64,000 bases of DNA from Kiritimatiellia bacterium (GCA_900771325.1 CAAGNN010000031.1:12395-76394); one strand, 5' to 3'. Counted from the stretch's first letter, positions 41,641 to 49,760 are shown. The notes: generated by a model not told the origin, from the sequence alone. Made by a program: numbers and translations.

Positions 41641-42429
41641 ATGAGATTTTGCGTATTGGCTTCCGGGAGTGCTGGCAACGCCACCTATGTTGAGAGCGAG
41701 GGCGTGCGGCTGTTGATTGATGCAGGGATTTCCTGCCGGGCGATTGAGCGCCACTTGGCCGACTTGAAGATCGACCCCGACAGTCTCGACGGCATTCTCG
41801 TCACCCACGAACACAACGACCACGTAAGCGGACTCTACCGCTTTGCCACCAAGCACGGGACGGCCGTCTATGCCAACGAGGGCACGGCGGAGGTCATCGA
41901 GCGGCAGGCGCGGAAGGCCAAGCAGCCGGTGCCGGAGTTCGCCCTCTTCCAATCGTGCGTGCCCTTCGCGCTAGGCGACTTGGTCGTCCAGCCGGTGCGC
42001 ATTAGCCACGACACCGCCGAGCCGGTGGCCTACACCCTCACCGCCGAAGCCGGTGCCAAGCTCGGCTATTTCACCGACCTCGGCTACGCCTCGCAGGAGG
42101 TCGTCACCGCATTGCAGGGGTGCGAGGCCTTGATTCTGGAATCGAACCACGACCTGCAAATGCTGCGTACCTCCGGCCGGCCTTACGACCTCGTTTCGCG
42201 CATCTCCGGGAAGTCCGGACACCTCTCCAACGACCAGGCGTGCGACCTGATGCGCGCGGCCTGCCCCGAGACCCTGCGCCAACTCGTCCTGGCCCACCTC
42301 TCGCGCGACTGCAACGAGCCGGCCGTGGCCCGTTATCAGATGGCCCAGACCCTCAAGGAGCTTGGCCGCGAGGGTGTCGCGCTGGCCGTGGCGCAGCAGT
42401 CGGCCCCGTTGGAGGTGATGACATGGTAG
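41641..42429 (+). CDS. Metallo-beta-lactamase fold hydrolase, YycJ/WalJ-like
   Basis: The 262-residue protein has the metallo-beta-lactamase motif THEHNDH near residue 60, FTDLGY and the downstream LILESNHD and LAHLSRDCNEP ligand regions. MRFCVLASGSAGNATYVES at the N-terminus matches the YycJ/WalJ group, exonuclease-like phosphodiesterases. Its start codon lies 9 nt after a -10 box, suggesting a leaderless mRNA. It overlaps the adenine deaminase gene by 7 bp and begins a four-gene operon with ade, an aminotransferase and rsmB. Confidence 0.88.
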   Translation: MRFCVLASGSAGNATYVESEGVRLLIDAGISCRAIERHLADLKIDPDSLDGILVTHEHNDHVSGLYRFATKHGTAVYANEGTAEVIERQARKAKQPVPEFALFQSCVPFALGDLVVQPVRISHDTAEPVAYTLTAEAGAKLGYFTDLGYASQEVVTALQGCEALILESNHDLQMLRTSGRPYDLVSRISGKSGHLSNDQACDLMRAACPETLRQLVLAHLSRDCNEPAVARYQMAQTLKELGREGVALAVAQQSAPLEVMTW

Positions 42430-44084
42430 ACGCAACGATGACGCCAGCGCAGTTGGCCCGGCAGATTGCCGTGGCCCTGGGGGAGGAGCCGGCCGATGTG
42501 GTCATTCGCGGGGGGCGGGTCTTCGACCTAGTCACCGGAGAGTTGCGTCGGGCCGATGTGGCCATTGCCGGGGAGATGATTGTCGGCCTGGGGGAGGGCT
42601 ACGAGGCCCGCGAGGTTGTCGAGGCCGAGGGGCTGACCCTAGTGCCGGGCTTCGTTGATGCCCACTGCCATATCGAGTCCTCCCTCGTGGTGCCCTACGC
42701 TTGGGAGGAGGCTGTGCTGATGCGCGGGACCGTGGCGGCGGTCTGTGACCCGCACGAGCTCGCCAACGTCTGCGGCTCGGCGGCGATTGACTTCTTCCGC
42801 CGCGCCGCCGAGGGGATGGTGATGCACCTGCAGGTCCAGGCGAGCTCCTGCGTGCCTGCCCTGCCCAGCGAGGAGGCCGGGGCGCGTCTGGGTGCGGAGA
42901 CCCTGGCACCCTACGCGGCGGCCGGCCTCTCCTTGGCCGAGATGATGAATGTGCCCGGCGTCTTGGGGCGCGACCCCGAGGTGCTTGCCAAACTCGCGGC
43001 CTTCTCGGGGCGGCCGATTGACGGTCACGCCCCCTGCCTCTCCGGGCGCGCACTCGATGGCTACCTGGCCGCCGGCATCTCAAACGACCACGAATGCTCG
43101 ACTGTCGACGAGGCGCTCGAGAAGTTGCGCCGGGGCATGACCCTCTTCCTCCGGGCCGGCAGCGTGGGGCGGGACCTCGCGCGGTTGGCCCCCCTCCTCA
43201 CCCTGACCCATTGCGACCACCTCTGCCTCTGCACCGACGACCGCGACCCGCTGGACATCCACGAGCATGGGCATCTGGACGCAGCCATCCGCCAGGCCAT
43301 CGCCCTGGGGTGCGACCCGCTGGCCGTCTACCGCGCGGCCTCCCTCTCGCCTGCCCGGCACTTCGGTTGGCGTCGGCGCGGCTTGGTGGCCCCGGGCTAC
43401 GCGGCCGACATCGTCTTGGTCTCGGACCTGGCCGAGTGCCGCGTGGCCGGCGTGCTCTGCCGGGGGCGGATCGTCGATCCCGAACGCTTCGAGCAGCGTC
43501 CGCCCTGCCCCGTTCCCGAGGCCTTCCACGGCTCGGTCAAGATGCGCACCGTCTCGGCGGCCGACTTCGCTCCGCCCGAGCCGGGTCCGGCCATCGGCGT
43601 GCGCGAGGGTTCACTCCTGACGGACGCGGTGGCGTGGTCGGCGGCTCAGGCGAGCGGGGACCTGGCGGTGGCGGCCTTGATTGAGCGCCACGGCGGCTCC
43701 GGGCGCATTGGCCGCGCCTGGGTGACGGGCTTTGGGTTGAAGCGCGGCGCGCTGGCCTCGACCGTGGGGCACGACTCGCACAACCTCTGCGTGGTCGGCA
43801 CCACCCCCGAGGAGATGGCCCTGGCCGCCAATGCCGTGCGCGATTGCGGCGGCGGCTTTGCCGTGGTGATCGAGGGGCGCGTGGCGGCCTCGTTGCCCCT
43901 GCCGGTGGGTGGCCTAATGAGCGAGCGCCCGGCCGCCGAGGTGGCCGACGCCCTCGCCGAATTGCGTGCAGCCGCCCAAAAGACCGGCACGGTCCTAGAA
44001 AACCCCTTCCTCTCGCTGGCCTTCCTGCCCCTGCCGGTCATTCCGGCGGCGCGGTTGACGCTCGGCGGGTTTCAAGCCCTTTAA
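42423..44084 (+). CDS. ade: Adenine deaminase
   Basis: The 553-residue protein begins at ATG 42423, after TTGGAGGTG, inside the previous gene's 3' end. Amidohydrolase features of the Ade family are clear: VVIRGGRVFDLVTGEL, PGFVDAHCHIESS, CDPHELANV, ISNDHECSTVDEALEKLRRGM, and the C-terminal SVGHDSHNLCVVG and LPVGGLMS segments. The enzyme hydrolyses adenine to hypoxanthine and ammonia in purine salvage. Length is close to the usual 550-590. Confidence 0.92.
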   Translation: MVDATMTPAQLARQIAVALGEEPADVVIRGGRVFDLVTGELRRADVAIAGEMIVGLGEGYEAREVVEAEGLTLVPGFVDAHCHIESSLVVPYAWEEAVLMRGTVAAVCDPHELANVCGSAAIDFFRRAAEGMVMHLQVQASSCVPALPSEEAGARLGAETLAPYAAAGLSLAEMMNVPGVLGRDPEVLAKLAAFSGRPIDGHAPCLSGRALDGYLAAGISNDHECSTVDEALEKLRRGMTLFLRAGSVGRDLARLAPLLTLTHCDHLCLCTDDRDPLDIHEHGHLDAAIRQAIALGCDPLAVYRAASLSPARHFGWRRRGLVAPGYAADIVLVSDLAECRVAGVLCRGRIVDPERFEQRPPCPVPEAFHGSVKMRTVSAADFAPPEPGPAIGVREGSLLTDAVAWSAAQASGDLAVAALIERHGGSGRIGRAWVTGFGLKRGALASTVGHDSHNLCVVGTTPEEMALAANAVRDCGGGFAVVIEGRVAASLPLPVGGLMSERPAAEVADALAELRAAAQKTGTVLENPFLSLAFLPLPVIPAARLTLGGFQAL

Positions 44085-44095
44085 GGAGCACACCT

Positions 44096-45283
44096 ATGAA
44101 GCGACTGATTGCAAGCGACATCGCCCAAGCGATGGCGAATGCCTCGTGGATTCGCCGGATGTTCGAGGCCGGGCTGGAGATGAAGCAACGCCTCGGCGCC
44201 GACCGCGTCTTCGACTTCTCCCTCGGCAACCCCGATGTGCCGCCGCCGGCGAAGGCGCGCGAAGTCCTCCACGCCCTGGCCGACGACGCGGTCCGCCCCT
44301 GCGGCCTGGGTTATATGCCCAACGCCGGCTTGCCGACCTTCCGCGCGGCCCTGGCCGAGAAGTTGACCCGCGAGCAGGGCGTGGCGCTCCAAGGGCAACA
44401 CCTCATCGTCACCGTGGGCGCGGCCGGGGCGCTCGTCACCTTCTTCCGGACTGTCCTTGAGGCGGGCGACGAGGTGGTCGTGCCGGCCCCCTACTTCGTG
44501 GAATACGGCTTCTACTGCGGCCACTTCGGCGGGCAGCTCCGCCCGGTGCCGATGCAAGGGCCGGACTTCGCGCTGGATGTTGACGCGCTGCTTGCGGCCA
44601 TAACCGAGCGCACGCGCGTCATCCTCCTCAACTCGCCGAACAACCCCACTGGCGCCATCTACTCCGCCGACGCCCTCGCGCGTTTGGCCAAAGCGGTCGA
44701 CGCACTCAACGCAACGCGCGAGCGTCCGATCTTCATCCTCTCCGACGAGCCTTACCGCCTCTTCGCCTTCGACGGTGCCACCGTGCCGCCCGTCCTCGCC
44801 CTCTCGCCCTACGCGGTGGTCCTGGGCTCCTTCTCCAAGAGCCTCTCGCTGGCGGGCGAGCGCATCGGCTACATCTCCGTCAACTCCGCATTGGACGGGG
44901 CCAACACCCTCCTCGCCGCCCTCACGATGACCAACCGAACCCTCGGTTACGTCAACGCGCCCATCCTCGGCCAAAAGCTCGCCCTCGGCCTCCTGAATGA
45001 GCAGGTCGACCTCTCCATCTACGACGCGCGCCGCCTGGCGATGGCCCGCGTTCTGCGCGAGGCCGGCCTCACCTTCGCCCTCCCCCGCGGCGCCTTCTAC
45101 TTCTTCCCGCAAGCCCCCGGCGGCGACGATGTGGCCTTCTGCAACCGCCTCCTCGAGCAGGGCATCATCGCCGTGCCCGGGCGCGGCTTTGGGATGAGCG
45201 GCTACATCCGCCTCTGCTGCGCGGTCGACCTCGCCATTATCGAGCGTTCGGCCGAGGCCTGGAAGCGCGCGATGCAGGGCTAA
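44096..45283 (+). CDS. Class I/II PLP-dependent aminotransferase
   Basis: The 395-residue fold-type I aminotransferase has FSLGNPDVPPPAKA near the N-terminus, LNSPNNPTGAIYS, SDEPYRLFAFDG, and the PLP lysine in SFSKSLSLAGERIGY. An RLCCAVD C-terminal segment supplies the carboxylate-binding Arg. Aspartate or aromatic substrates are plausible, but the substrate cannot be told. It begins 11 bp after ade with AAGGAG 8 nt upstream of the ATG at 44096; the longer reading frame lies inside ade and was rejected. Confidence 0.9.
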   Translation: MKRLIASDIAQAMANASWIRRMFEAGLEMKQRLGADRVFDFSLGNPDVPPPAKAREVLHALADDAVRPCGLGYMPNAGLPTFRAALAEKLTREQGVALQGQHLIVTVGAAGALVTFFRTVLEAGDEVVVPAPYFVEYGFYCGHFGGQLRPVPMQGPDFALDVDALLAAITERTRVILLNSPNNPTGAIYSADALARLAKAVDALNATRERPIFILSDEPYRLFAFDGATVPPVLALSPYAVVLGSFSKSLSLAGERIGYISVNSALDGANTLLAALTMTNRTLGYVNAPILGQKLALGLLNEQVDLSIYDARRLAMARVLREAGLTFALPRGAFYFFPQAPGGDDVAFCNRLLEQGIIAVPGRGFGMSGYIRLCCAVDLAIIERSAEAWKRAMQG

Positions 45284-45286
45284 CCG

Positions 45287-46534
45287 ATGGCGCAGCTCGA
45301 CCGCCCTGGCGTTGGGGCTCGCCGCGCCGCCATCTTCGCCCTCGCTCTCTGGCGCGAGCAGGGCACCTTCCCCACCCGTGCCCTCGCCACCGCGCCCGAC
45401 CACGCCTTTGCCCTGGAGCTGACCGGCAGCGTCCTGCGCCACAAGGCGAGCCTGGAGTGGCTCCTCAAGCGTTGCGCCGAGCGTCTACCCGGGGGCGAAC
45501 TCTGGGCCGCCCTGATGGTGGGCGCAGCCCAGCTCTTCCACCTGCCAGCCATTGCCGACTACGCGGCCATCGCCGAGACCGTCGAGGCGGCCAAGCCCCT
45601 CGGCAAGGGCGCGGCTGGCTTTGTCAACGCTGTGCTACGCCGCCTCCAACGCGAGCGCGCCCCCCTCCTCGAAGCCCTCGCCGCCGCCCCCGAGCCCCTG
45701 CGCCGCGACATCCCCCCGCGCCTCTGGACGCGCTGGGTTGCGGCCTTTGGGCTGGAGCGCACCCGGCGCATTGCCGAAGCCATCGCCACCCCGCCGCGCG
45801 TCTACCTCCGCCCCCTGCCCCCCCACTCCGCGCCGGCCACCTGCGAGCCCTCGACCGAGGACCCGCAAGGCTCCTTTACTGTCCCGCGCGGCTGCCGCAT
45901 CGACGCCCTGCCCGGCTTCGCCGAGGGCCACTTTGTGGTCCAAGACCCCGCCACGCGCCACGCCATCGAGCTCTTGGACATCCGCCCCGGGCAAGCGGTT
46001 CTCGACCTCTGCGCCGCGCCCGGCGGCAAAACCGCACAGATAGCCGCCCGCCTCTTCGCCGGCGGCGACACACGCGGCACCCTGGTGGCCAACGAGGTCA
46101 GCCCCGAGCGGCTGGAGCCCCTGCGCGACACCTTGACCCGCTGCGGCTTTGCCGAGCAAATCCGCCTGACCTCCTGTGACGGCACCCAGGCCGCCTTCGC
46201 CCTGCCCGGCGAGACCTTCGACCGCATTCTCCTGGATGTCCCTTGCAGTAATACGGGCGTCTTCGGGCGGCGGGCCGATGCGCGTTGGGGGTGGACCCTG
46301 CGCAAGTTGGAGACGCTCTGCCAGACCCAGGCCGCCCTCCTTGAGGCCTGCGCGCCCCTCCTCCGTCCCGGCGGCCGACTCGTCTACTCCACCTGCTCCA
46401 TTGAGCCGGAAGAAGATGCCCGGCAAGTCGAGCGCTTCCTGGCCACCCACCCCACCTGGCACTGCCCCGAACAGCGCCTCATCTTCCCCGAAGCCAACCA
46501 CGATGGGGCCTTCGCCGCACTGCTAATACACTAA
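45287..46534 (+). CDS. rsmB: 16S rRNA cytosine-C5 methyltransferase, RsmB-type
   Basis: The 415-residue protein has an N-terminal NusB-like helical domain (residues 1-140, GAAQLFHLPAIADYAAIAETVEAAK) and a Rossmann methyltransferase domain with DLCAAPGGKTAQIAARL (SAM binding), LLDVPCSNTGVFGRR (motif IV Cys) and VYSTCSIEPEED (catalytic motif VI Cys). This layout is that of RsmB/Fmu, which methylates C967 of 16S rRNA. It starts 3 bp after the aminotransferase stop and closes the operon before a strong terminator. Confidence 0.88.
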   Translation: MAQLDRPGVGARRAAIFALALWREQGTFPTRALATAPDHAFALELTGSVLRHKASLEWLLKRCAERLPGGELWAALMVGAAQLFHLPAIADYAAIAETVEAAKPLGKGAAGFVNAVLRRLQRERAPLLEALAAAPEPLRRDIPPRLWTRWVAAFGLERTRRIAEAIATPPRVYLRPLPPHSAPATCEPSTEDPQGSFTVPRGCRIDALPGFAEGHFVVQDPATRHAIELLDIRPGQAVLDLCAAPGGKTAQIAARLFAGGDTRGTLVANEVSPERLEPLRDTLTRCGFAEQIRLTSCDGTQAAFALPGETFDRILLDVPCSNTGVFGRRADARWGWTLRKLETLCQTQAALLEACAPLLRPGGRLVYSTCSIEPEEDARQVERFLATHPTWHCPEQRLIFPEANHDGAFAALLIH

Positions 46535-46554
46535 CGGCTTGCCACACAACACGC

Positions 46555-46595
46555 AAACAAACGGGCGCTCGCGAATTGCGAGCGCCCGTTTGTTT
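46555..46595. terminator. Bidirectional terminator
   Basis: An 18-bp perfect stem, AAACAAACGGGCGCTCGC with its complement, encloses GAATT between the convergent rsmB and GGGtGRT genes. The T-rich arms serve both strands. Confidence 0.88.
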
Positions 46596-46613
46596 AGGGA
46601 AAGGAGCCAAGCC

Positions 46614-47612
46614 TTACTTGGAAGCCTCTTCCACTGCCACGGCCACGGCCACGGTGGCACCAACCATCGGGTTGTTGCCCATACCGATGAGGCCCATCAT
46701 CTCGACGTGCGCGGGCACCGAGGAGGAACCGGCGAACTGCGCGTCCGAGTGCATGCGGCCCATCGTGTCGGTCATGCCGTAGGAGGCGGGACCGGCGGCC
46801 ATATTGTCGGGGTGGAGGGTGCGGCCGGTGCCGCCGCCCGAAGCGACCGAGAAGTACTTCTTACCAGCCAGGACGCACTCCTTCTTGTAGGTGCCGGCCA
46901 CGGGGTGCTGGAAGCGGGTGGGGTTGGTGGAGTTGCCGGTGATGGAAACGTCCACACCCTCCTGCCACATAATCGCCACGCCCTCGCGGACGTCATCGGC
47001 GCCGTAGCAGCGGACCTTGGCGCGCGGGCCATCAGAGAAGGGAATCTCCTTGGTGATGGCGAGCTTGCCGGTGAAGTAGTCGAACTCGGTCTCCACGAAG
47101 GTGAAGCCATTGATGCGGCTGATGATGTAGGCCGCGTCCTTACCCAGGCCGTTGAGGCACACGCGCAGGGGCTCCTTGCGGACCTTGTTGGCCTTCATCG
47201 CAATGCCGATGGCGCCTTCGGCGGCGGCGAAAGATTCGTGGCCGGCGAGGAAGCAGAAGCACTTGGTCTCTTCGCGCAGGAGCATCGCGCCCAGGTTGCC
47301 GTGGCCAATGCCGACCTTGCGGTCGTCAGCCACAGAGCCGGGAATGCAGAAAGCCTGGAGGCCTTCGCCGATGGCTTCGGCCGCGTCGGCAGCCTTGGTG
47401 CAGCCCTTCTTGATGGCGATGGCCGCGCCGACGGTGTAAGCCCACTTCGCGTTCTCGAAGCAGATCTTCTGGATGTTCTCGGTGATTTCGTAGGGGTCGA
47501 AGCCCTTAGCCTTGCAGATCTCGCGGCATTCCTCGATGGACTTGATGCCATACTTCTCGAGGACGGGCGTAATCTGGTTGATGCGGCGTTCGTAGGATTC
47601 AAAGAGTGCCAT
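46614..47612 (-). CDS. GGGtGRT family protein (function unknown)
   Basis: The 332-residue protein contains the eponymous motif in SVASGGGTGRTLHPDN near residue 260. Other conserved-looking parts are IGHGNLGAMLLREETKCFCFLAGHESFAAAEGA and GMGNNPMVGATVAVAVAVEEASK. The family is uncharacterised and, from what I recall, is typically found next to a NifU-like scaffold in anaerobes, as here (13 bp downstream). A role in iron-sulfur or sulfur metabolism is inferred only from that pairing. No signal peptide or membrane segment is seen. The GAGGACACC before the ATG is a good ribosome-binding site. Confidence 0.85.
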   Translation of the reverse strand: MALFESYERRINQITPVLEKYGIKSIEECREICKAKGFDPYEITENIQKICFENAKWAYTVGAAIAIKKGCTKAADAAEAIGEGLQAFCIPGSVADDRKVGIGHGNLGAMLLREETKCFCFLAGHESFAAAEGAIGIAMKANKVRKEPLRVCLNGLGKDAAYIISRINGFTFVETEFDYFTGKLAITKEIPFSDGPRAKVRCYGADDVREGVAIMWQEGVDVSITGNSTNPTRFQHPVAGTYKKECVLAGKKYFSVASGGGTGRTLHPDNMAAGPASYGMTDTMGRMHSDAQFAGSSSVPAHVEMMGLIGMGNNPMVGATVAVAVAVEEASK

Positions 47613-47625
47613 GGTGGTGTCCTCC

Positions 47626-48339
47626 TTATTCGTGACGGGGGTCGATGGACTTCACGGCACCCTGCTCCTCGGTCACGCGGCCGTAGGTGCCGGTGCAAGC
47701 CTTGAGCGCCTCGTTGGCGTCCTGGCCCTTCTTGACCGCTTCCATAAACTTGCCCATGTGGACAAACTCATAGCCGCAGACCTCGCTGTTCTTGTCGAGG
47801 TAGATCTTCTTGACGTAGCCCTCGGCCATTTCAAGGTAGCGCACGCCCTTCTGCGCGGTGGAGTACATCGTGCCGACCTGCGAGCGCAGGCCCTTGCCGA
47901 GGTCCTCAAGGCCGGCGCCGATCGGCAGACCGCCCTCGGAGAAGGCGCTCTGGGTGCGCCCGTAGACAATCTGCAGATAGAGTTCGCGCATCGCGGTGTT
48001 GATCGCATCGCACACCAGGTCGGTGTTCAGCGCTTCCTGGATGGTCTTGCCGGGGAGCACTTCGGCCGCCATCGCCGCCGAGTGGGTCATACCCGAGCAG
48101 CCAATCGTCTCGACCAACGCTTCCTGGATCACGCCTTCCTTGACATTGAGCGTGAGCTTGCAGGCGCCCTGCTGCGGCGCGCACCAACCCACACCGTGGG
48201 TGAGACCGGAAATATCCTTCGTCTCGTAAGCCTTCACCCACTTCCCCTCTTCGGGAATCGGGGCGGGGGCGTGCTTGGCGCCCTTGGCGACCATCGTCAT
48301 ATGCTCGACTTCGCTCGAGCAAGCGTAGGGACAACTCAT
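47626..48339 (-). CDS. NifU/IscU-like iron-sulfur scaffold-like protein
   Basis: The 237-residue protein has NifU-N/IscU-like segments: VGWCAPQQGACKLTLNV, LVETIGCSGMTHSAAMAAEVLPGKTIQEAL (compare NifU GCGAAIAS...GKTLDEA) and VCDAINTAMRELYLQIVYGRTQSAF. The N-terminal MSCPYACSSEVEH adds Cys residues not typical of IscU. It could assemble or transfer iron-sulfur clusters with its GGGtGRT partner in the cytoplasm. A TATAAT promoter and AAGGAGG ribosome-binding site precede it, and it is first in the two-gene operon. Confidence 0.83.
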   Translation of the reverse strand: MSCPYACSSEVEHMTMVAKGAKHAPAPIPEEGKWVKAYETKDISGLTHGVGWCAPQQGACKLTLNVKEGVIQEALVETIGCSGMTHSAAMAAEVLPGKTIQEALNTDLVCDAINTAMRELYLQIVYGRTQSAFSEGGLPIGAGLEDLGKGLRSQVGTMYSTAQKGVRYLEMAEGYVKKIYLDKNSEVCGYEFVHMGKFMEAVKKGQDANEALKACTGTYGRVTEEQGAVKSIDPRHE

Positions 48340-48369
48340 GTTTCCTCCTTAAGGTTGAAAGTGGCCCCC

Positions 48370-48398
48370 ATTATACCGCACTCACGCCCCGCGCGCAA
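48370..48398 (-). promoter_or_regulatory. Promoter of the NifU-like/GGGtGRT operon
   Basis: Minus strand: TTGCGC (48398-48393), 17-bp spacer, TATAAT (48375-48370). Confidence 0.7.
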
Positions 48399-48419
48399 GG
48401 GGGTGCGCCTCCGGCGCGT

Positions 48420-48447
48420 GAACGGTGAGCGGAGAACGGTGAACGGT
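48420..48447. repeat. Heptanucleotide tandem repeat, 4 units
   Basis: GAACGGT, GAGCGGA, GAACGGT, GAACGGT in direct 7-bp succession. Confidence 0.7.
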
Positions 48448-48478
48448 GGGAGGCCCTGCACACCCTAATATTAAGGCG

Positions 48479-48496
48479 TACGCGCGCGCACGCGCG
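48479..48496. repeat. Alternating purine-pyrimidine tract, copy 3
   Basis: TACGCGCGCGCACGCGCG, about 55 bp before the 22-bp array. Confidence 0.6.
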
Positions 48497-48534
48497 GGGC
48501 CCGGACCGGCCTGCGGCGCAGGCCGTGCAAAACT

Positions 48535-48735
48535 AACTCGCCCCGGGGCCGGGGTCAACCCGGGGCGGGTCGGGGGTCAACCCGGGGCGGATAAAAATGT
48601 AAAGCGCCCCGGGGCCAAAACGAACCCGGGGCGGATGCGAGGCGAACCCGGGGCGGATGCGAGGCGAACCCGGGGCGGATGCAAGGTGAACCCGGGGCGG
48701 GTCGAGGGTGAACCCGGGGCGGATGCGCCTGAAGG
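48535..48735. repeat. 22-bp GC-rich array, locus 3
   Basis: About eight AACCCGGGG cores with 10-bp variable parts, mostly GATGCGAGGCG-like or GTCGGGGGTC-like. A non-repeat insert (ATAAAAATGTAAAGCGC, near 48592) also occurs in locus 4 at about 55101. Confidence 0.85.
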
Positions 48736-48790
48736 TCGGCCCGGGTGCCGTTCCGCCCCCGGTCCGTCCATCGCGGTACGCGCGCAAGTT

Positions 48791-48818
48791 GCTAACCGCT
48801 ATCCGCTAACCGCTGACG
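48791..48818. repeat. Heptanucleotide tandem repeat, 4 units
   Basis: GCTAACC, GCTATCC, GCTAACC, GCTGACG, 21 bp before the -35 box of structured RNA copy 2. Confidence 0.75.
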
Positions 48819-48839
48819 AGCGAAGTGCGCGTTTTTGCA

Positions 48840-48868
48840 TTGACATCAGAGACGGGGTGAGGTATACT
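48840..48868 (+). promoter_or_regulatory. Consensus sigma-70 promoter of structured RNA copy 2
   Basis: TTGACA (48840-48845), 17-bp spacer, TATACT (48863-48868); the best promoter match in the window. Confidence 0.85.
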
Positions 48869-48875
48869 GCGGGCC

Positions 48876-49111
48876 ACATAGTTTGATTCTGGCGATGTCC
48901 TAGACCTCTCGCCGTCTCAGACGCTAAAAGTTGCGTCACGCAACCTTTCGTTCGATGGAAACTACCACCCTCCACGCGAGAACGAACAGGCTGCGGAGAC
49001 GCGCTAGGGTTATCCCTGGCGTGTTTCCCCGTACTGTTTTCTCGCAGGGCTGTGGTAGGCCTCCATCGGAAACAATCGGCAGGAGACACGCCTTTATTGT
49101 TTTCCTTCCCC
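48876..49111 (+). ncRNA. Structured RNA, copy 2 (unassigned family)
   Basis: Homologous to 29151-29385. GGCGA/TCGCC (48891-48895 with 48909-48913) and GTTGCG-TCA-CGCAAC (48930-48944) are unchanged. The long-range arm is CGATGG (48953-48958) with CCATCG (49063-49068), CTACCAC (48962-48968) with GTGGTAG (49052-49058), and GCGAGAA (48976-48982) with TTCTCGC (49039-49045), enclosing AGGG-TTAT-CCCT (49006-49017). Each helix differs from copy 1 on both strands in ways that keep pairing. The 3' hairpin beginning GGCAGGAGACA (49078) is weaker than in copy 1. A separate hairpin, GCCTCC-CGAT-GGAGGC (49134-49149), lies further down. The first downstream gene starts at 49213. Confidence 0.75.
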
Positions 49112-49212
49112 TTGTCTGTTTGGTTGCGCGGTCGCCTCCCGATGGAGGCCTCGGCGGGTGCCGATGTGTCTGTAGCGGGAAGAGGTGTAACCCAGCCCAG
49201 GCAGGAGGGCGT

Positions 49213-49500
49213 ATGCGTGTAGATTGGAAGGCGAAGGTCATCATTCCGGATGACAACGCGAGCGGGGCGGCCGATTCGCCGCTTGCGGGGTGGCGCATTG
49301 TCAAAGCCAAGCACGGCTGGATGAACCTGCCCGACCGCGAGAGTGTGAGTACGTGGGGGACGCACCTCACGCGCGCACTCTTGGCCGAGTATCTCGCGCA
49401 GGTGCAGGTGACCGAACAGGCCCTTGCGCCCGATGAACCTCGCTATCATATCGCCGTGCCACCGTGCCAAGTGCGCTTGGAGACGCACCTGACCCCCTAA
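49213..49500 (+). CDS. Small hypothetical protein (95 residues)
   Basis: The ATG at 49213 follows GCAGGAGGGCGT, a strong ribosome-binding site. The protein (MRVDWKAKVIIPDDNASGAA... ending CQVRLETHLTP) is soluble, with no signal peptide, metal motif or known domain. It lies between structured RNA copy 2 and the Cys-rich precursor (83 bp upstream of it), so it may be an accessory protein of that cluster or simply the gene controlled by the RNA. Its sequence is unrelated to the P-loop protein that follows RNA copy 1. Confidence 0.65.
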   Translation: MRVDWKAKVIIPDDNASGAADSPLAGWRIVKAKHGWMNLPDRESVSTWGTHLTRALLAEYLAQVQVTEQALAPDEPRYHIAVPPCQVRLETHLTP

Positions 49501-49583
49501 CTCTTTCCCGCGAGGCGACTTTGGCGTGTGCCGGAGGCTTCGCGGTGTCACAATGGGGCCAATGCCCCAGAAAGGAGCCTACT

Positions 49584-49721
49584 ATGGCTTATCAGAAACC
49601 CGAAGTCGTGGCGAAGTCTGCCGCGAAGGAATCCTTCGTCGCCGGCTGCCCGGCGGAAAAGGTCCAATGCACCGATTGCTACTGGAACAACCAGCAGTGC
49701 ATGTGCGGTCCTTTGAACTAA
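49584..49721 (+). CDS. Cys-rich RiPP precursor peptide
   Basis: A 45-residue peptide with an AAAGGAG ribosome-binding site 6 nt before the ATG. The first half, MAYQKPEVVAKSAAKESF, is a Cys-free leader-like region; the second half starts VAGCPAEK and has Cys at 22, 29, 32, 39 and 41 among Asn, Gln and aromatic residues (TDCYWNNQQCMCGPLN). Directly downstream are two radical SAM/SPASM proteins, a hydrolase and an ABC exporter. This is the layout of sactipeptide, ranthipeptide (SCIFF-like) and related Cys-rich radical SAM peptides, in which Cys sulfur is bonded to a backbone or side-chain carbon. The leader cleavage site is not known; a site before or after the AGC segment is plausible. Confidence 0.85.
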   Translation: MAYQKPEVVAKSAAKESFVAGCPAEKVQCTDCYWNNQQCMCGPLN

Positions 49722-49730
49722 GGGCCGTGT

Positions 49731-49760
49731 GGCACCTCCGCCTTCGGGCGGGGGTGCCTT
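49731..49760 (+). terminator. Leaky terminator/attenuator between precursor and enzymes
   Basis: A 12-bp stem, GGCACCTCCGCC with GGCGGGGGTGCC (one U-G pair), is capped by TTCG and followed by TTATATAT rather than a full T-tract. It fits partial termination that would give more precursor than enzyme mRNA. Confidence 0.6.

Larger units (their letters stand above)
48340..48839. other. 500-bp divergent intergenic spacer, no gene seen
   Basis: Holds the NifU-like promoter, two heptamer arrays, an alternating purine-pyrimidine tract and the longest 22-bp array (about 200 bp). Reading frames through it are repeat-derived. The promoter of structured RNA copy 2 begins directly after it. Confidence 0.7.

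Noticed and set aside
48535..48735. CRISPR array
   Set aside because: Units are 22 bp in total with only about 10 variable bases that recur between units; repeat and spacer lengths are too short, and no cas gene is nearby.
48446..48886. 146-codon plus-strand open frame through the 22-bp array
   Set aside because: The translated sequence only reflects the 22-bp units cycling through three frames; no start signal is present.
48876..49111. Assignment of the duplicated RNA to tmRNA, RNase P RNA, 6S RNA or a self-splicing intron
   Set aside because: No tRNA-like 3' end with TPsiC motif, no conserved RNase P core, no single long interrupted hairpin as in 6S, and no domain V or group I core motifs were found.
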